The notes: a model not told the origin generated them from the sequence alone. A DNA stretch of 15,588 bases from Methanosarcina sp. UBA402 (GCA_002509325.1 DADO01000163.1:3791-19378), one strand, 5' to 3'. Positions 1-7,576 are shown, counted from the stretch's first letter. Numbers and translations: made by a program.

Positions 1-75
1 GAAGAAAAGGAGTAAGAAGAAAAAGAGTAAGAAGAAAAAGAGTAGGAAGAAAAGGAGTAAGAAGAAAAAGAGTGA
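1..75 (+). repeat. 15-bp tandem repeat, five copies, at left edge
   Basis: Five adjacent copies of a purine-only 15-bp unit close to GAAGAAAAAGAGTAA, differing at one to three positions. The period is a multiple of three. The frame starting at position 2 stays open from the edge to a TGA at 155-157 and would encode a Lys/Arg/Ser-rich repeat followed by about 27 ordinary residues. It could be the tail of a gene lying outside the window or simply an intergenic minisatellite. No start codon or homology is visible, so it is not called as a CDS. Confidence 0.85.
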
Positions 76-798
76 GATATCAGTACCTTTGCAGAGTCGT
101 ATTTACATTAAGAGAGAAATGGCTACTCTACTAAGTGTTTGCCTGCAGCCAATTTGAAAAGTATCCATAATGGAGAAAAAAGGATCTTTATTGGAGAAGA
201 GTATCCTTGTTGAGCCGATCCCAAAACCCAAACTTGCCTTTTTCTTACATAAAACTTTGAATGACTAAGTATCAAGGTATGAAAATATTTCCCTTTTAAT
301 TATTTGACTTGATTTTTCAACATTATGAACTGTTAACCTGAGGCCATATTGACGAGGAAATCTTTCCAAGCAACCTTGTAGTAACATAACAACGTATGAA
401 ATTTCATTCACTAATTTCTCATGTTTGTTCAAGGTATTACTGTATGTAGTATTTCTATGAAGGAAATAGTGCTCTGCAGGTTCCCATAAAATACCATCGA
501 TTTTAGACTGTAAATGCTAATTTTTCGAATAGTTCATTAAAAAGCCTTTTAGATTATTAGCATAAAATGCAGGTGTTTAATGCTACTTTTAAATACTATT
601 TCAAATAATATTGCTAATCAATTAAAATAAAATTAAGAAAAACGAAGAAAAAACGTTAATTTATGGGAATATTTTACTCACAAGTTTATGTACAACAAAT
701 AATCACAACTTCTGAAAGCATAGTAACAAAAGTTGTTTATAAATGCCTCAGGGACAGAAAGTGACTCTTGAATAGTACTACAAGATCCAGATTAAAAG
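76..798. other. AT-rich intergenic stretch without a supported gene
   Basis: About 720 bp with frequent stops in all frames, no tRNA-like fold and no recognisable coding sequence. It contains a 32-codon ATG frame at 170-268 without a ribosome binding site, and an isolated 8-bp inverted repeat (514-521 with 555-562). The right part is the upstream region of the transporter operon. Nothing else is supported. Confidence 0.6.
736..744 (+). promoter_or_regulatory. Candidate TATA box for the ABC transporter operon
   Basis: The sequence TTTATAAAT fits an archaeal TATA element and would place transcription start near 765-770. That gives a leader of about 30 nt to the ATG at 799 or about 130 nt to the preferred ATG at 901. 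Other AT-rich candidates exist upstream (600-660), so the assignment is tentative. Confidence 0.35.
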
Positions 799-900
799 AT
801 GAAAGGATCAGAGATGGGAGGTCTGTTCAAGAAGCAATCTGGACCTTCAATGTTATTTAAAAAATCCAGAAGAAAAACTCAAAACAGGGGAAGGCAGAAG

Positions 901-2679
901 ATGAAGAAAATAAAACATTTTATACGATCGAAGTTAAAATCAAAATTGAAGCGGCAGATGACCCTTTCAATAATTATTCTCATTCTTTGTTCAAACATAC
1001 TTCTTGCAGGAGCAGCAGGGCCTAAGGATTCAGGAGAAAATCTTACGCCCTCGGAAGGTGGGATCTTTGACCGGATTATAGCTTACATTAAAAGCCTGCT
1101 TGGAGAAGGAGAACTGCAGGACTCAGCAGCAACCTCCGGAGCAGAAGCCTCAGAAGTACAGCAATCAGCTGCCGAAGGAGCGGCCCTGAAAATCGCGACC
1201 CCGAATGTAATAAAATCTGCATCCTTCATAGGGGACTCAAACCTTGGGATTTTTGCCCATCTTTCAAACCCGCCTCTCATGAAAATGGACTCTGAGGGGC
1301 ATATTGTCGGGCAGCTTGCAGAAAGCTATGATGTCTTGGAAAACAACACGTGCTGGACTTTTTACCTTAGGGACGACCTCTACTGGAGCGACGGGGAACC
1401 GGTGACTCCAGAAGACATTGAGTTCTCAATCCGCTACTACGGGAAAGAGGCGCCCTGGGCAAACTGGATAAACGATACCCTTGAAAGTTCAACGGTTTCG
1501 GAGGCCGACAATTCCGTGACTTTCAAATTTAACAAGCCTTATACCCGCATTAACCTGGAATTTGCGACCTACAATATCCTCCCTGCCCATGTGTGGAAAA
1601 CAATCGAAAAACCCATGGAATACATAAATGAAGGCCCATACGTTGGCTGCGGGCCTTACTACCTCAAGCAGATAGACCTTAAGGCCGGAAAACTTGTTTT
1701 TGAGAAAAATCCATACTGGGAAGGAAAGATCCCGGAATTCGGAAACGTGGAGATCCACTTTTACTCCAATGTAGACGTAGCCACCCTGACCCTTGAAAAA
1801 GGGGCTGCTAATACTTATTACAAATACGCAGGGTCATACCCCTATCCCAATATAGAACAGCTTGAAAAAACAGGAAATTTCAATTTCCTGGAAAAAACAA
1901 ATCTCGGACTTATCTTCCTGGCTCCAAACCTGAAGAAAGCTCCCATCTCGGACCTTGAGTTCAGGGAAGCGCTTTCCTATGCTATAAATTATGAAGAAAT
2001 CGTCAGGCTCGAAACCCTCGGGTATGGAGAAGTCCCTAACCGCGGTTTCGTGCCGCCTTCCATGGAGGCTTTCAAGGAAACCGAAAAACTTGAGTACAAC
2101 CCTGAAAAAGCCAGAAAGATTCTGGAAAAAGCCGGATACTCGGACAGTAACGAAAACGGGATTCTTGAAGGAAAAGACGGGAAAGACATCAAGCTTGAAA
2201 TCCTTATCCGACCTGAATATGCCCGCACAGGTGAGCTTCTTAAAGAATATCTCGAGCAGGTTGGTCTTGCCGCTGACCTGAGGACTGCGGATGCAGACAC
2301 CTGGGTTACCCTCAAGGATAACTACGAATATGACCTGACAGTCACCCGCTCCACACCCTGGGGTATGCTCATGCACGCAAGCTGGGGAAGCGGCTATTTT
2401 GATTCCAGGCGGACTGGTCAGGGAGTTATGCATAACCTGGACGACCCCGAATTCCTGCAACTCTGCGATGATATCCTCTCAACCACGGATCCTGAAGAAC
2501 TTCAGGGCTATGCATATGAGCTTCAGGACTACTACGCAGAAAACCTGCCTGCAATTCCCCTTTACTGGGACAACGTGGTTACTCCCTTCAACAGACAGTT
2601 CGAAGGCTGGTATGCAGACCCCCTCTATGGAATCTATAACCTTGACAACTTCGTGAATGTAAAGAAAGCCTCTGCTTAA
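901..2679 (+). CDS. ABC transporter substrate-binding protein, peptide/nickel family (SBP_bac_5)
   Basis: Extracellular solute receptor of a Dpp/Opp/Nik-type importer; it captures the substrate and delivers it to the two permeases encoded downstream. The frame is open from an ATG at 799 (626 aa). I prefer the ATG at 901 (592 aa): it follows a purine-rich AGGGGAAGG site and begins with a lysine-rich n-region and a hydrophobic core at residues 21-38, a normal signal peptide or anchor. There is no lipobox Cys after LLAGA, so lipid anchoring is not indicated. A polar, Ala/Glu/Ser-rich linker (about residues 40-75) precedes the binding domain, which contains the family-typical stretch around WTFYLRDDLYWSDGEPVTPED. 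Substrate is unresolved: family 5 proteins bind peptides, nickel or other chelates, and nickel is a sensible guess for a methanogen but not shown. It is followed by a hairpin and a spacer of about 290 bp, suggesting the receptor is made in excess over the permeases. Confidence 0.9.
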   Translation: MKKIKHFIRSKLKSKLKRQMTLSIIILILCSNILLAGAAGPKDSGENLTPSEGGIFDRIIAYIKSLLGEGELQDSAATSGAEASEVQQSAAEGAALKIATPNVIKSASFIGDSNLGIFAHLSNPPLMKMDSEGHIVGQLAESYDVLENNTCWTFYLRDDLYWSDGEPVTPEDIEFSIRYYGKEAPWANWINDTLESSTVSEADNSVTFKFNKPYTRINLEFATYNILPAHVWKTIEKPMEYINEGPYVGCGPYYLKQIDLKAGKLVFEKNPYWEGKIPEFGNVEIHFYSNVDVATLTLEKGAANTYYKYAGSYPYPNIEQLEKTGNFNFLEKTNLGLIFLAPNLKKAPISDLEFREALSYAINYEEIVRLETLGYGEVPNRGFVPPSMEAFKETEKLEYNPEKARKILEKAGYSDSNENGILEGKDGKDIKLEILIRPEYARTGELLKEYLEQVGLAADLRTADADTWVTLKDNYEYDLTVTRSTPWGMLMHASWGSGYFDSRRTGQGVMHNLDDPEFLQLCDDILSTTDPEELQGYAYELQDYYAENLPAIPLYWDNVVTPFNRQFEGWYADPLYGIYNLDNFVNVKKASA

Positions 2680-2680
2680 G

Positions 2681-2750
2681 GAGAAAGCAGCGTATGGGAT
2701 AGGTAAAAAACAAGCCGTTCCATACTACAGCCTTCTCTTTATCATTTTTT
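2681..2750 (+). terminator. Hairpin plus T-tract after the binding-protein gene
   Basis: Two complementary arm pairs, GAGAA (2681-2685) with TTCTC (2733-2737) and GTATGG (2692-2697) with CCATAC (2720-2725), form an interrupted stem. Six T residues follow at 2745-2750. It starts two bases after the stop codon. It may stop some transcripts after the binding-protein gene or stabilise that part of the mRNA. Fold inferred by eye. Confidence 0.4.
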
Positions 2751-2830
2751 GACGATATTGGGATCATGCGCCGGACACCTTCCTCGATTTACATAAGGTA
2801 TGAGGCAGGAGCAACCTTTGAGGACAATAC

Positions 2831-2966
2831 TTTGAAAACCGCAAACAGTTAAAAAACAGTAAATAGATTGAAACAATAAGTAGTTTGAAAACTGTAAGTG
2901 GTTTGCAGTAAATGATTTGAATATTGTAAGTAGTTTGTAGCAAATGGTTTGAAAACAGTAATGTGG
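2831..2966 (+). repeat. Degenerate 18/14-bp tandem repeats in the spacer before the permease
   Basis: About eight head-to-tail units resembling TTTGAAAACAGTAAGTAG, mostly 17-19 bp with two shorter 14-bp units, run directly into the permease start codon. Each unit begins with TTTG or a close variant. The units are diverged, so the array is old. There are no spacers, so it is not CRISPR. It occupies the place of a normal leader and no clear Shine-Dalgarno site precedes the ATG at 2971. Confidence 0.7.
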
Positions 2967-2970
2967 TACA

Positions 2971-3918
2971 ATGCGTAAAGTAGTAAAAAAAACGCTCAGG
3001 TACGCAGCCTCTTTTCTCCTCATAGTTACCCTCAACTTTGCGCTTCCGAGGCTCATGCCAGGGGATCCTGTAAAGAATCTCATAGGGGAGGACGTCTACG
3101 TTTCAGAAGCCGTAATGGAGGAGTTAAGGATTGAGATGGGGCTGAACAGGCCGCTTTACGAACAGTTTACAGCTTACATCGGAGACCTTCTCATGTTTGA
3201 CCTGGGTTACTCATATCACCTTCACAGCCCAGTTGCCGAGGTTTTAAGGGAAAGGATTGGCTGGACCCTCCTTTTTGTAGGGGTTTCCGTACTTCTGGGC
3301 GCAGCCCTGGGAACCCTGCTCGGGGCATACGCAGGCTGGAAACCGGAAACAAAGGCAAACCGCCTCTTATGCTACGGTTTCATTACGCTCTCCTGCACCC
3401 CTCCCTATTTCCTTGCCTTGCTTTGTCTGCATATCTTTGCCTTTAAACTGGGGCTTTTTCCTTTCAAGGGATTTTATGATGTCCCAACCCTGGGAAGTGT
3501 TATGCATCACATGTTTTTACCGGTAACTGTAATGGCCCTCTTTTCTGCCTCAAGGAATTTCCTTATAATGCGAGGGAGTGTTATACAGGAAAAAGGACAG
3601 CTTTATGCCCTCTATGCCCGGGCAAAGGGTCTTTACGACATATCCATTCTTTTCAGGCACGTCATAAAGAATGCCTCTCTTCCTATCATTACCCTGCTGG
3701 CCCTTGATTTCGGATTTCTCTTCAGCGGTGCCCTTTTTACAGAGATCGTTTTTTCCTTAAACGGCATGGGGACCCTCATCTATGATGCAATAATGGGGAA
3801 AGATTACCCTGTTCTCCAGGGAGCTTTTCTGGTAATTGCCCTTACGGTCTTGCTGGCTAATATGCTCGCGGACCTGCTATATGCGATTGCTGACCCAAGA
3901 GTCAGGAGGCCGACATGA
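2971..3918 (+). CDS. ABC transporter permease, DppB/OppB/NikB type
   Basis: First integral-membrane subunit of the importer, 315 aa, a normal length for the family. An N-terminal membrane segment (about residues 9-26) is followed by the PGDP motif (30-33) and the extracytoplasmic region typical of OppB. Further membrane spans lie at about 97-120, 134-158, 180-200, 236-262 and 283-305. The cytoplasmic EAA-type loop that contacts the ATPase is seen at about 213-232 (YARAKG...ILFRHVIKNASLP). The protein ends with the typical ADPRVRR tail. Its stop codon overlaps the next start in an ATGA, so translation is probably coupled. The upstream spacer is 291 bp, so this gene may have separate expression control from the binding protein. 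Substrate not determinable from sequence. Confidence 0.92.
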   Translation: MRKVVKKTLRYAASFLLIVTLNFALPRLMPGDPVKNLIGEDVYVSEAVMEELRIEMGLNRPLYEQFTAYIGDLLMFDLGYSYHLHSPVAEVLRERIGWTLLFVGVSVLLGAALGTLLGAYAGWKPETKANRLLCYGFITLSCTPPYFLALLCLHIFAFKLGLFPFKGFYDVPTLGSVMHHMFLPVTVMALFSASRNFLIMRGSVIQEKGQLYALYARAKGLYDISILFRHVIKNASLPIITLLALDFGFLFSGALFTEIVFSLNGMGTLIYDAIMGKDYPVLQGAFLVIALTVLLANMLADLLYAIADPRVRRPT

Positions 3919-4832
3919 TGCAAAGGGAAGTATACCTGCAGAAAAATACCCGGCAGTGGAAAGATTTTATAGCCAATTATTTAGACCTCGATGTCCGGAA
4001 ATATAAAAGAGCCTTAAAAAAATTTAACCGTGGAGGACTTTTTCTCTTTGCTTTTTTCCTCATCCTTGCTCTGTTCCCTTCCCTTTTTGCCCCTTACTCC
4101 CCAACAGAACGTTTCATTTCATATGAAGCCCCATCAACTGTCCACCTCCTTGGGACAAATGATATCGGAAATGACATACTCTCTGAGCTGATTTACGGAG
4201 CCAGAATCTCGATGATGGTGGGCTTTGCTTCGGCTTGCATATCAACTTTAATAGGCCTCATGATAGGGCTTTGTTCAGGTTACTTCAGGGGAACGCTAGA
4301 CGAGCTGCTTATGGGCTTTACTGACGTTGTCCTGACAATCCCGAAGATCCCCCTGATTATAATCCTGGGTGCTTTCCTGCACCCGAGCATCTGGACCCTC
4401 ATCCTTGTCCTGGGGCTTCTTTCCTGGGAGTCCATTGCAAGGGTTGTACGCTCAAAAACCCTGCAGTTAAGGGAATCAGGTTATGTTAAAAGTGCCCGAT
4501 GCATGGGATTTTCCTCTTTTCATATCATGATCTCGGACATTTTCCCGAACCTCATCCACGTCCTGCTGCCCAAGTTCATGCTGGCAACAGCTTCGGCAAT
4601 GATTTCCGAAACCTCGCTCTCTTTCCTGGGACTTGGGGACATAAGCATGAAAAGCTGGGGAATCATGCTTTCCTTTGCCTTTTCCCGAGGCGGTTTTATC
4701 AGGGACATGTGGTGGTGGTACATACCTCCTGGGATCTGCATTACGCTCTGTGTAATGTCAATTGCACTGATAGGGTTCGGGTTCGAAGGAAGAGAGAAAG
4801 AAAACGAAAAAAGAGGAGTGGATGCAGAATGA
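3915..4832 (+). CDS. ABC transporter permease, DppC/OppC/NikC type
   Basis: Second integral-membrane subunit, 305 aa. The start ATG overlaps the preceding TGA by 4 bp and has a strong AGGAGG site at 3904-3909. A charged cytoplasmic N-terminus of about 40 residues precedes the first membrane segment (41-60). The family motif HLLGTNDIGNDILS is at 77-90, and the EAA-type ATPase-contact loop is at about 187-205 (ESGYVKSARCMGFSSFHI). Conserved SETSLSFLGLG follows at 231-241, then the last spans and a charged C-terminus. The stop overlaps the next ATG (ATGA, 4829-4832), so the genes are translationally coupled. It should pair with the upstream permease to form the translocation pore. Confidence 0.92.
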   Translation: MMQREVYLQKNTRQWKDFIANYLDLDVRKYKRALKKFNRGGLFLFAFFLILALFPSLFAPYSPTERFISYEAPSTVHLLGTNDIGNDILSELIYGARISMMVGFASACISTLIGLMIGLCSGYFRGTLDELLMGFTDVVLTIPKIPLIIILGAFLHPSIWTLILVLGLLSWESIARVVRSKTLQLRESGYVKSARCMGFSSFHIMISDIFPNLIHVLLPKFMLATASAMISETSLSFLGLGDISMKSWGIMLSFAFSRGGFIRDMWWWYIPPGICITLCVMSIALIGFGFEGREKENEKRGVDAE

Positions 4833-5986
4833 GCACCCTGCTGGAATTAAAAGATCTCATAGTTTCTTTCCAGGAAAATGAAACCGAGAACAAAAACGAA
4901 AATAATAACGAAAATAATAACGAAAATAATAACGAAAATAATAACGAAAATAATAACGAAAATAATAACAAATTAGTGACCGCAGTTTCTGGCTTTTCAC
5001 TTTCTATCAGGGAAAAAGAAACCCTGGCCCTCGTAGGGGAGACTGGCTGCGGGAAATCCGTGGTTGCACATGCGATTATGCGTCTTCTGCCTCCTGAATC
5101 CAGAGTTAAGGGGAAAATAGAATTTGGAGGCAAAGACCTCCTCGAACTGAGTGAAAAAGAGATGGCAAAGCTTAGGGGAAAAGAAATCTCCATCATTTTT
5201 CAGAACCCTTCTCTTGCTTTAAACCCCGTATATTCCATAGGACACCAGCTTGCAGAACCCCTTAGAATTCACGAGCAGGAAGTACAGCACGGAAAGGAGG
5301 GAAAAGAGGAAGGAAAGGAAGAAGGAAAGGAAGAAGGAAAGGAAGAAGGAAAGGAAGAAGGAAAGGAAAAAGGCTGGAAGGAAAAGAAGAAAGAAAATGG
5401 AAAGAAAAAAAAGGAGAATGCCAGCCTCTCAAGAGTTGCAAAAGCCCTTAAGAGAGTGGGGTTTTCAAACCCCCATGAATATATGGGATATTATCCCTCC
5501 TGGTGTTCAGGTGGGATGAACCAGCGCTTCTTGATTGCGAGTTCAACCATGCTTGACCCCGTCCTCCTCATAGCAGATGAACCAAGTAAAGGGCTCGACA
5601 GGAACCGCGTATCCGAACTGGAAAACGAACTGAAAGGCCTGAAAGAAAAGAGTAAAACCGCCCTCCTTTTGATAAGCCACGACCTGGGCTTTGTGCAGCA
5701 GCTTGCAGACAGGGTTGCCGTAATGTATGCAGGAGAAATCGTTGAGATTGCTAGTCCTTCAAGCTTATTTGAAAGCCCTTACCACCCCTACACCCAGGGG
5801 CTCCTGAATAGCTTGCCTGAAAGAGGTTTTGTGCCCATACCCGGTTCGTCCCCACCTCTCAGCAACCCACCCGCAGGCTGCAGGTTTCATCCGAGATGTT
5901 CTATTAAAGAAAAACGCTGCATGCAGGAACGTCCCGAACTTAAAGAAAGTAATGGAAGGGCAGTGAGGTGTTTTTTGTGTCCCTGA
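4829..5986 (+). CDS. ABC transporter ATP-binding protein, OppD/DppD/NikD type, with two low-complexity inserts
   Basis: One of the two ATPases powering the importer, 385 aa from the ATG at 4829. The reading frame is open further upstream, but this ATG overlaps the permease stop and the product then starts with a normal ABC beta-strand. Walker A is GETGCGKS (70-77), Q-loop Gln 125, signature CSGGM (226-230, Cys in place of the usual Leu), Walker B LLIADE (246-251), a D-loop reading SKGLD, and H-loop His 284. The C-terminal oligopeptide-type extension has YHPYTQGLL and four Cys (351, 357, 364, 381), a pattern proposed to bind Fe-S in DppD-like proteins. Two repeat-encoded inserts are unusual: an Asn/Glu tract (residues 24-48) before the second strand, and a Gly/Lys/Glu tract (about 155-197) in the helical domain. 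Both are in frame and leave all catalytic motifs intact. Confidence 0.92.
   Translation: MSTLLELKDLIVSFQENETENKNENNNENNNENNNENNNENNNENNNKLVTAVSGFSLSIREKETLALVGETGCGKSVVAHAIMRLLPPESRVKGKIEFGGKDLLELSEKEMAKLRGKEISIIFQNPSLALNPVYSIGHQLAEPLRIHEQEVQHGKEGKEEGKEEGKEEGKEEGKEEGKEKGWKEKKKENGKKKKENASLSRVAKALKRVGFSNPHEYMGYYPSWCSGGMNQRFLIASSTMLDPVLLIADEPSKGLDRNRVSELENELKGLKEKSKTALLLISHDLGFVQQLADRVAVMYAGEIVEIASPSSLFESPYHPYTQGLLNSLPERGFVPIPGSSPPLSNPPAGCRFHPRCSIKEKRCMQERPELKESNGRAVRCFLCP
4901..4972 (+). repeat. 12-bp in-frame repeat, six copies, encoding (NNNE)n
   Basis: Six consecutive units of AATAATAACGAA, the last ending AAA instead of GAA. The five complete units are identical at the DNA level, pointing to recent slippage or unequal exchange. 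The period keeps the reading frame. The tract falls in the variable loop between the first two strands of the ABC fold. Confidence 0.97.
5300..5371 (+). repeat. 12-bp in-frame repeat, about six copies, encoding (GKEE)n
   Basis: Four exact units of GGAAAGGAAGAA (5312-5359) are flanked by one variant unit on each side, with a further degenerate Lys/Glu-rich stretch up to about 5419. The period preserves the frame. The encoded tract lies in the helical subdomain between the Q-loop and the signature motif. Confidence 0.95.
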
Positions 5987-6663
5987 AAGCCAAAAACCTC
6001 TCAAAAACATACAGTTCCGGCCTGTTGCGTGAGGGGAAATGCATTTTCCGGGAAGTTTCGTTTGAACTTGAACCCGGAAAAACCTTCGGATTAATGGGCC
6101 CCTCAGGAGAAGGAAAAAGCACATTAGGAAGAATTATTGCAGGGCTAGAAAGACCCACAGAGGGTGCTGTCCTTTTTAACGGAAATCCGCTTTCCGGAAT
6201 GAAAAAAACCGAATACGCAACTTTCCGCCGTCGGGTTCAGATGATGTTTCAGGACCCAACAGATGCATTTAACCCGAGGAAGAGGATTGAAAATTCAATT
6301 TCCGAAGTCTTGAAACTGCTCGATACTCCGAGAACTGAACGAATCCGGCGCACAAAAGAAATGCTGAAAACCGCAGGTCTTCCAGAGGAAGTACTTTCCC
6401 GCTACCCTGCCCAGCTCTCAGGTGGCCAGCTCCAGCGCCTTGCCCTTGGCAGGATTCTCCTGCTTGACCCCGAATACATTGTGCTTGACGAGCCTACCTC
6501 AGCCCTTGACGTTTCAGTCCAGGCCCAGATTCTCCACCTTTTGAAAAAGGTTCAGGCCGAGCAGAAAATAGGCTACCTCCTTATCTCCCATGACGAAGCT
6601 ATCATCCGTTTTATGTCTGAGAGGGTGGGAATACTTGAAAACGGACAGCTGGACATGATTTAA
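5977..6663 (+). CDS. ABC transporter ATP-binding protein, OppF/DppF/NikE type (short form)
   Basis: Second ATPase of the importer, 228 aa. I prefer the GTG at 5977 because a perfect GAGGTG site lies six bases upstream (5965-5970); a GTG at 5968 in the same frame would add three residues. Either start overlaps the preceding gene's stop. All ABC motifs are canonical: Walker A GPSGEGKS (41-48), Q-loop Gln 92, signature LSGGQ (147-151), Walker B YIVLDE (167-172), H-loop His 205. Unlike OppF/DppF it ends soon after the H-loop and lacks the C-terminal oligopeptide extension, as in shorter NikE-like subunits. It probably forms the heterodimer with the preceding ATPase. Its stop is only 18 bp from the stop of the convergent downstream gene. 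Confidence 0.92.
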   Translation: MSLKAKNLSKTYSSGLLREGKCIFREVSFELEPGKTFGLMGPSGEGKSTLGRIIAGLERPTEGAVLFNGNPLSGMKKTEYATFRRRVQMMFQDPTDAFNPRKRIENSISEVLKLLDTPRTERIRRTKEMLKTAGLPEEVLSRYPAQLSGGQLQRLALGRILLLDPEYIVLDEPTSALDVSVQAQILHLLKKVQAEQKIGYLLISHDEAIIRFMSERVGILENGQLDMI

Positions 6664-6681
6664 GCGTGGTACTAGAATAGT

Positions 6682-7407
6682 TCAGTCTTGAAAAAACTCA
6701 AGGATTTTCTCAGGGCTTTCAAGCACAGTAATTCCCTGCAAGCCTTTGACAATTTCAACATTGCGCATGTCCACATCCCTTACAAGGACTTCAACGGGCC
6801 CGCCTTTGATTGCGCCATAAGGGCAGAGCTCCTTACAGATTCCGCAGCCCTTGCACTTCAGGAGTTCGATCTGGTCTGTTAAGCCGTTTTTCTCAGATAT
6901 TGCTCCATGAGGGCAGTTTTCTTTTGGGGGACAGTCCTCGCAATGCTTACACTGTTTTCGGTCGATATTATAGGGCATTTCGGACATGATTGAGCCTTCG
7001 ATATCTACAGGCACAATATAAACAGGCACTCCTCCTTTTACAGCCTGGGCAACGGCATTGGTTACAAGGGAGTCGGCAATCCCGTAAGCGATTTTCGAAA
7101 CCGTGTTTGAGGTTGCAGGCGTGATAAAAAGGGCATCATACCTGTCAAGCAGGAAGCGCCCGACCTTCGGAGAACTTGATCCCTGCTCGCTTTCCCGGAA
7201 GATTTCTTCAAGATAATTCCCTCCCGAGATTTTAACAAGCTTTTGCTCAAGCCCGTACATGCGCAGTACCTCCTCTGCAGCCCTGGAAATGTACGTATTT
7301 ATGGAAACTTCGGGGTCTCTGAGCTTAATTTCCTTAAAGACCTGGTAACTGCGGTCCAGGAAATGCCCTGCGCCTGTAATACCCCAGGCGATTCTCTGAA
7401 AACTCAT
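6682..7407 (-). CDS. dmrX: Dihydromethanopterin reductase (acceptor), DmrX-like iron-sulfur flavoprotein
   Basis: Predicted cytoplasmic enzyme reducing dihydromethanopterin/dihydrosarcinapterin to the tetrahydro form, the last step of making the C1 carrier of methanogenesis; 241 aa. The N-terminal flavoprotein fold has WGITGAGHFL (8-17) and the FMN-binding stretch TPATSNTVSKIAYGIADS (96-113). Two ferredoxin-like clusters follow: Cys 153, 156, 159, 165 and Cys 185, 188, 191, 195, each ending in Cys-Pro, for two [4Fe-4S]. This architecture matches DmrX of Methanosarcina mazei; the related archaeoflavoprotein AfpA is the main alternative. No Shine-Dalgarno site precedes the ATG, and a TATA-like element lies about 30 bp upstream, so the mRNA may be leaderless. 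It lies downstream of DUF447 and CitG-like genes on the same strand, separated by a repeat-rich 206-bp spacer. Confidence 0.85.
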   Translation of the reverse strand: MSFQRIAWGITGAGHFLDRSYQVFKEIKLRDPEVSINTYISRAAEEVLRMYGLEQKLVKISGGNYLEEIFRESEQGSSSPKVGRFLLDRYDALFITPATSNTVSKIAYGIADSLVTNAVAQAVKGGVPVYIVPVDIEGSIMSEMPYNIDRKQCKHCEDCPPKENCPHGAISEKNGLTDQIELLKCKGCGICKELCPYGAIKGGPVEVLVRDVDMRNVEIVKGLQGITVLESPEKILEFFQD

Positions 7408-7431
7408 GAAAAGAAGTCATGCCATAGGAAG

Positions 7432-7440
7432 ATAATATAA
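7432..7440 (-). promoter_or_regulatory. Candidate TATA box for dmrX
   Basis: On the minus strand the sequence TTATATTAT is centred about 29 bp before the dmrX ATG. Normal archaeal spacing would put transcription start within a few bases of the start codon, consistent with the absence of a ribosome binding site there. Confidence 0.4.
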
Positions 7441-7452
7441 TTTTCTAAAAAA

Positions 7453-7563
7453 GGTTCGGGTAATAGAAAGATTGGGTAATAAAAGGTTCGGTAATAGAAA
7501 GTTTGAGTAATAAAAAGTTCGGGTAGTAAAAGGTTCGAGAAATAAAAGGTTCTGATATGAAAG
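7453..7563. repeat. Degenerate 15-17-bp tandem repeats between DUF447 and dmrX genes
   Basis: Seven head-to-tail units resembling GGTTCGGGTAATAAAA (plus strand), 15-17 bp each, diverged from each other. No unique spacers and no palindrome, so not CRISPR. The array lies between the end of the DUF447 gene and the putative dmrX promoter. Confidence 0.8.
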
Positions 7564-7576
7564 CAAAAAAATATGA
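7564..7576 (-). terminator. T-tract after the DUF447 gene
   Basis: About 40 bp past the DUF447 stop, the minus strand reads CATATTTTTTTGC. T-rich runs are typical archaeal termination signals. This would end the marker-9/CitG/DUF447 transcript before the repeat array. Confidence 0.35.

Noticed and set aside
170..268. Small ORF of 32 codons in the left intergenic region
   Set aside because: No ribosome binding site, no recognisable sequence, and the length is expected by chance.
514..562. 8-bp inverted repeat ATGCTAAT/ATTAGCAT
   Set aside because: Stem does not extend beyond eight AT-rich pairs and the loop is 33 nt; likely chance in AT-rich DNA.
1834..2460. Minus-strand ORF of 208 codons inside the binding-protein gene
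   Set aside because: Lies wholly opposite a well-supported family 5 binding-protein frame and shows no recognisable domain; it is a codon-usage shadow.
2831..2966. Repeat array considered as CRISPR
   Set aside because: Units are contiguous, degenerate and lack unique spacers; the same applies to 7453-7563.
4499..4828. Upstream extension of the first ATPase frame
   Set aside because: It overlaps the permease gene in another frame and encodes no ABC sequence; the ATG at 4829 overlaps the permease stop and begins the family fold.
4741..5196. Minus-strand ORF of 151 codons with a long Leu/Phe/Ser repeat
   Set aside because: It is the reverse complement of the Asn/Glu repeat in the ATPase gene, so the repeat alone keeps it open.
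5250..5519. Plus-strand ORF with Lys/Glu/Arg repeats in another frame
   Set aside because: Shadow of the 12-bp GKEE-coding repeat; the true frame continues through ABC motifs on both sides.
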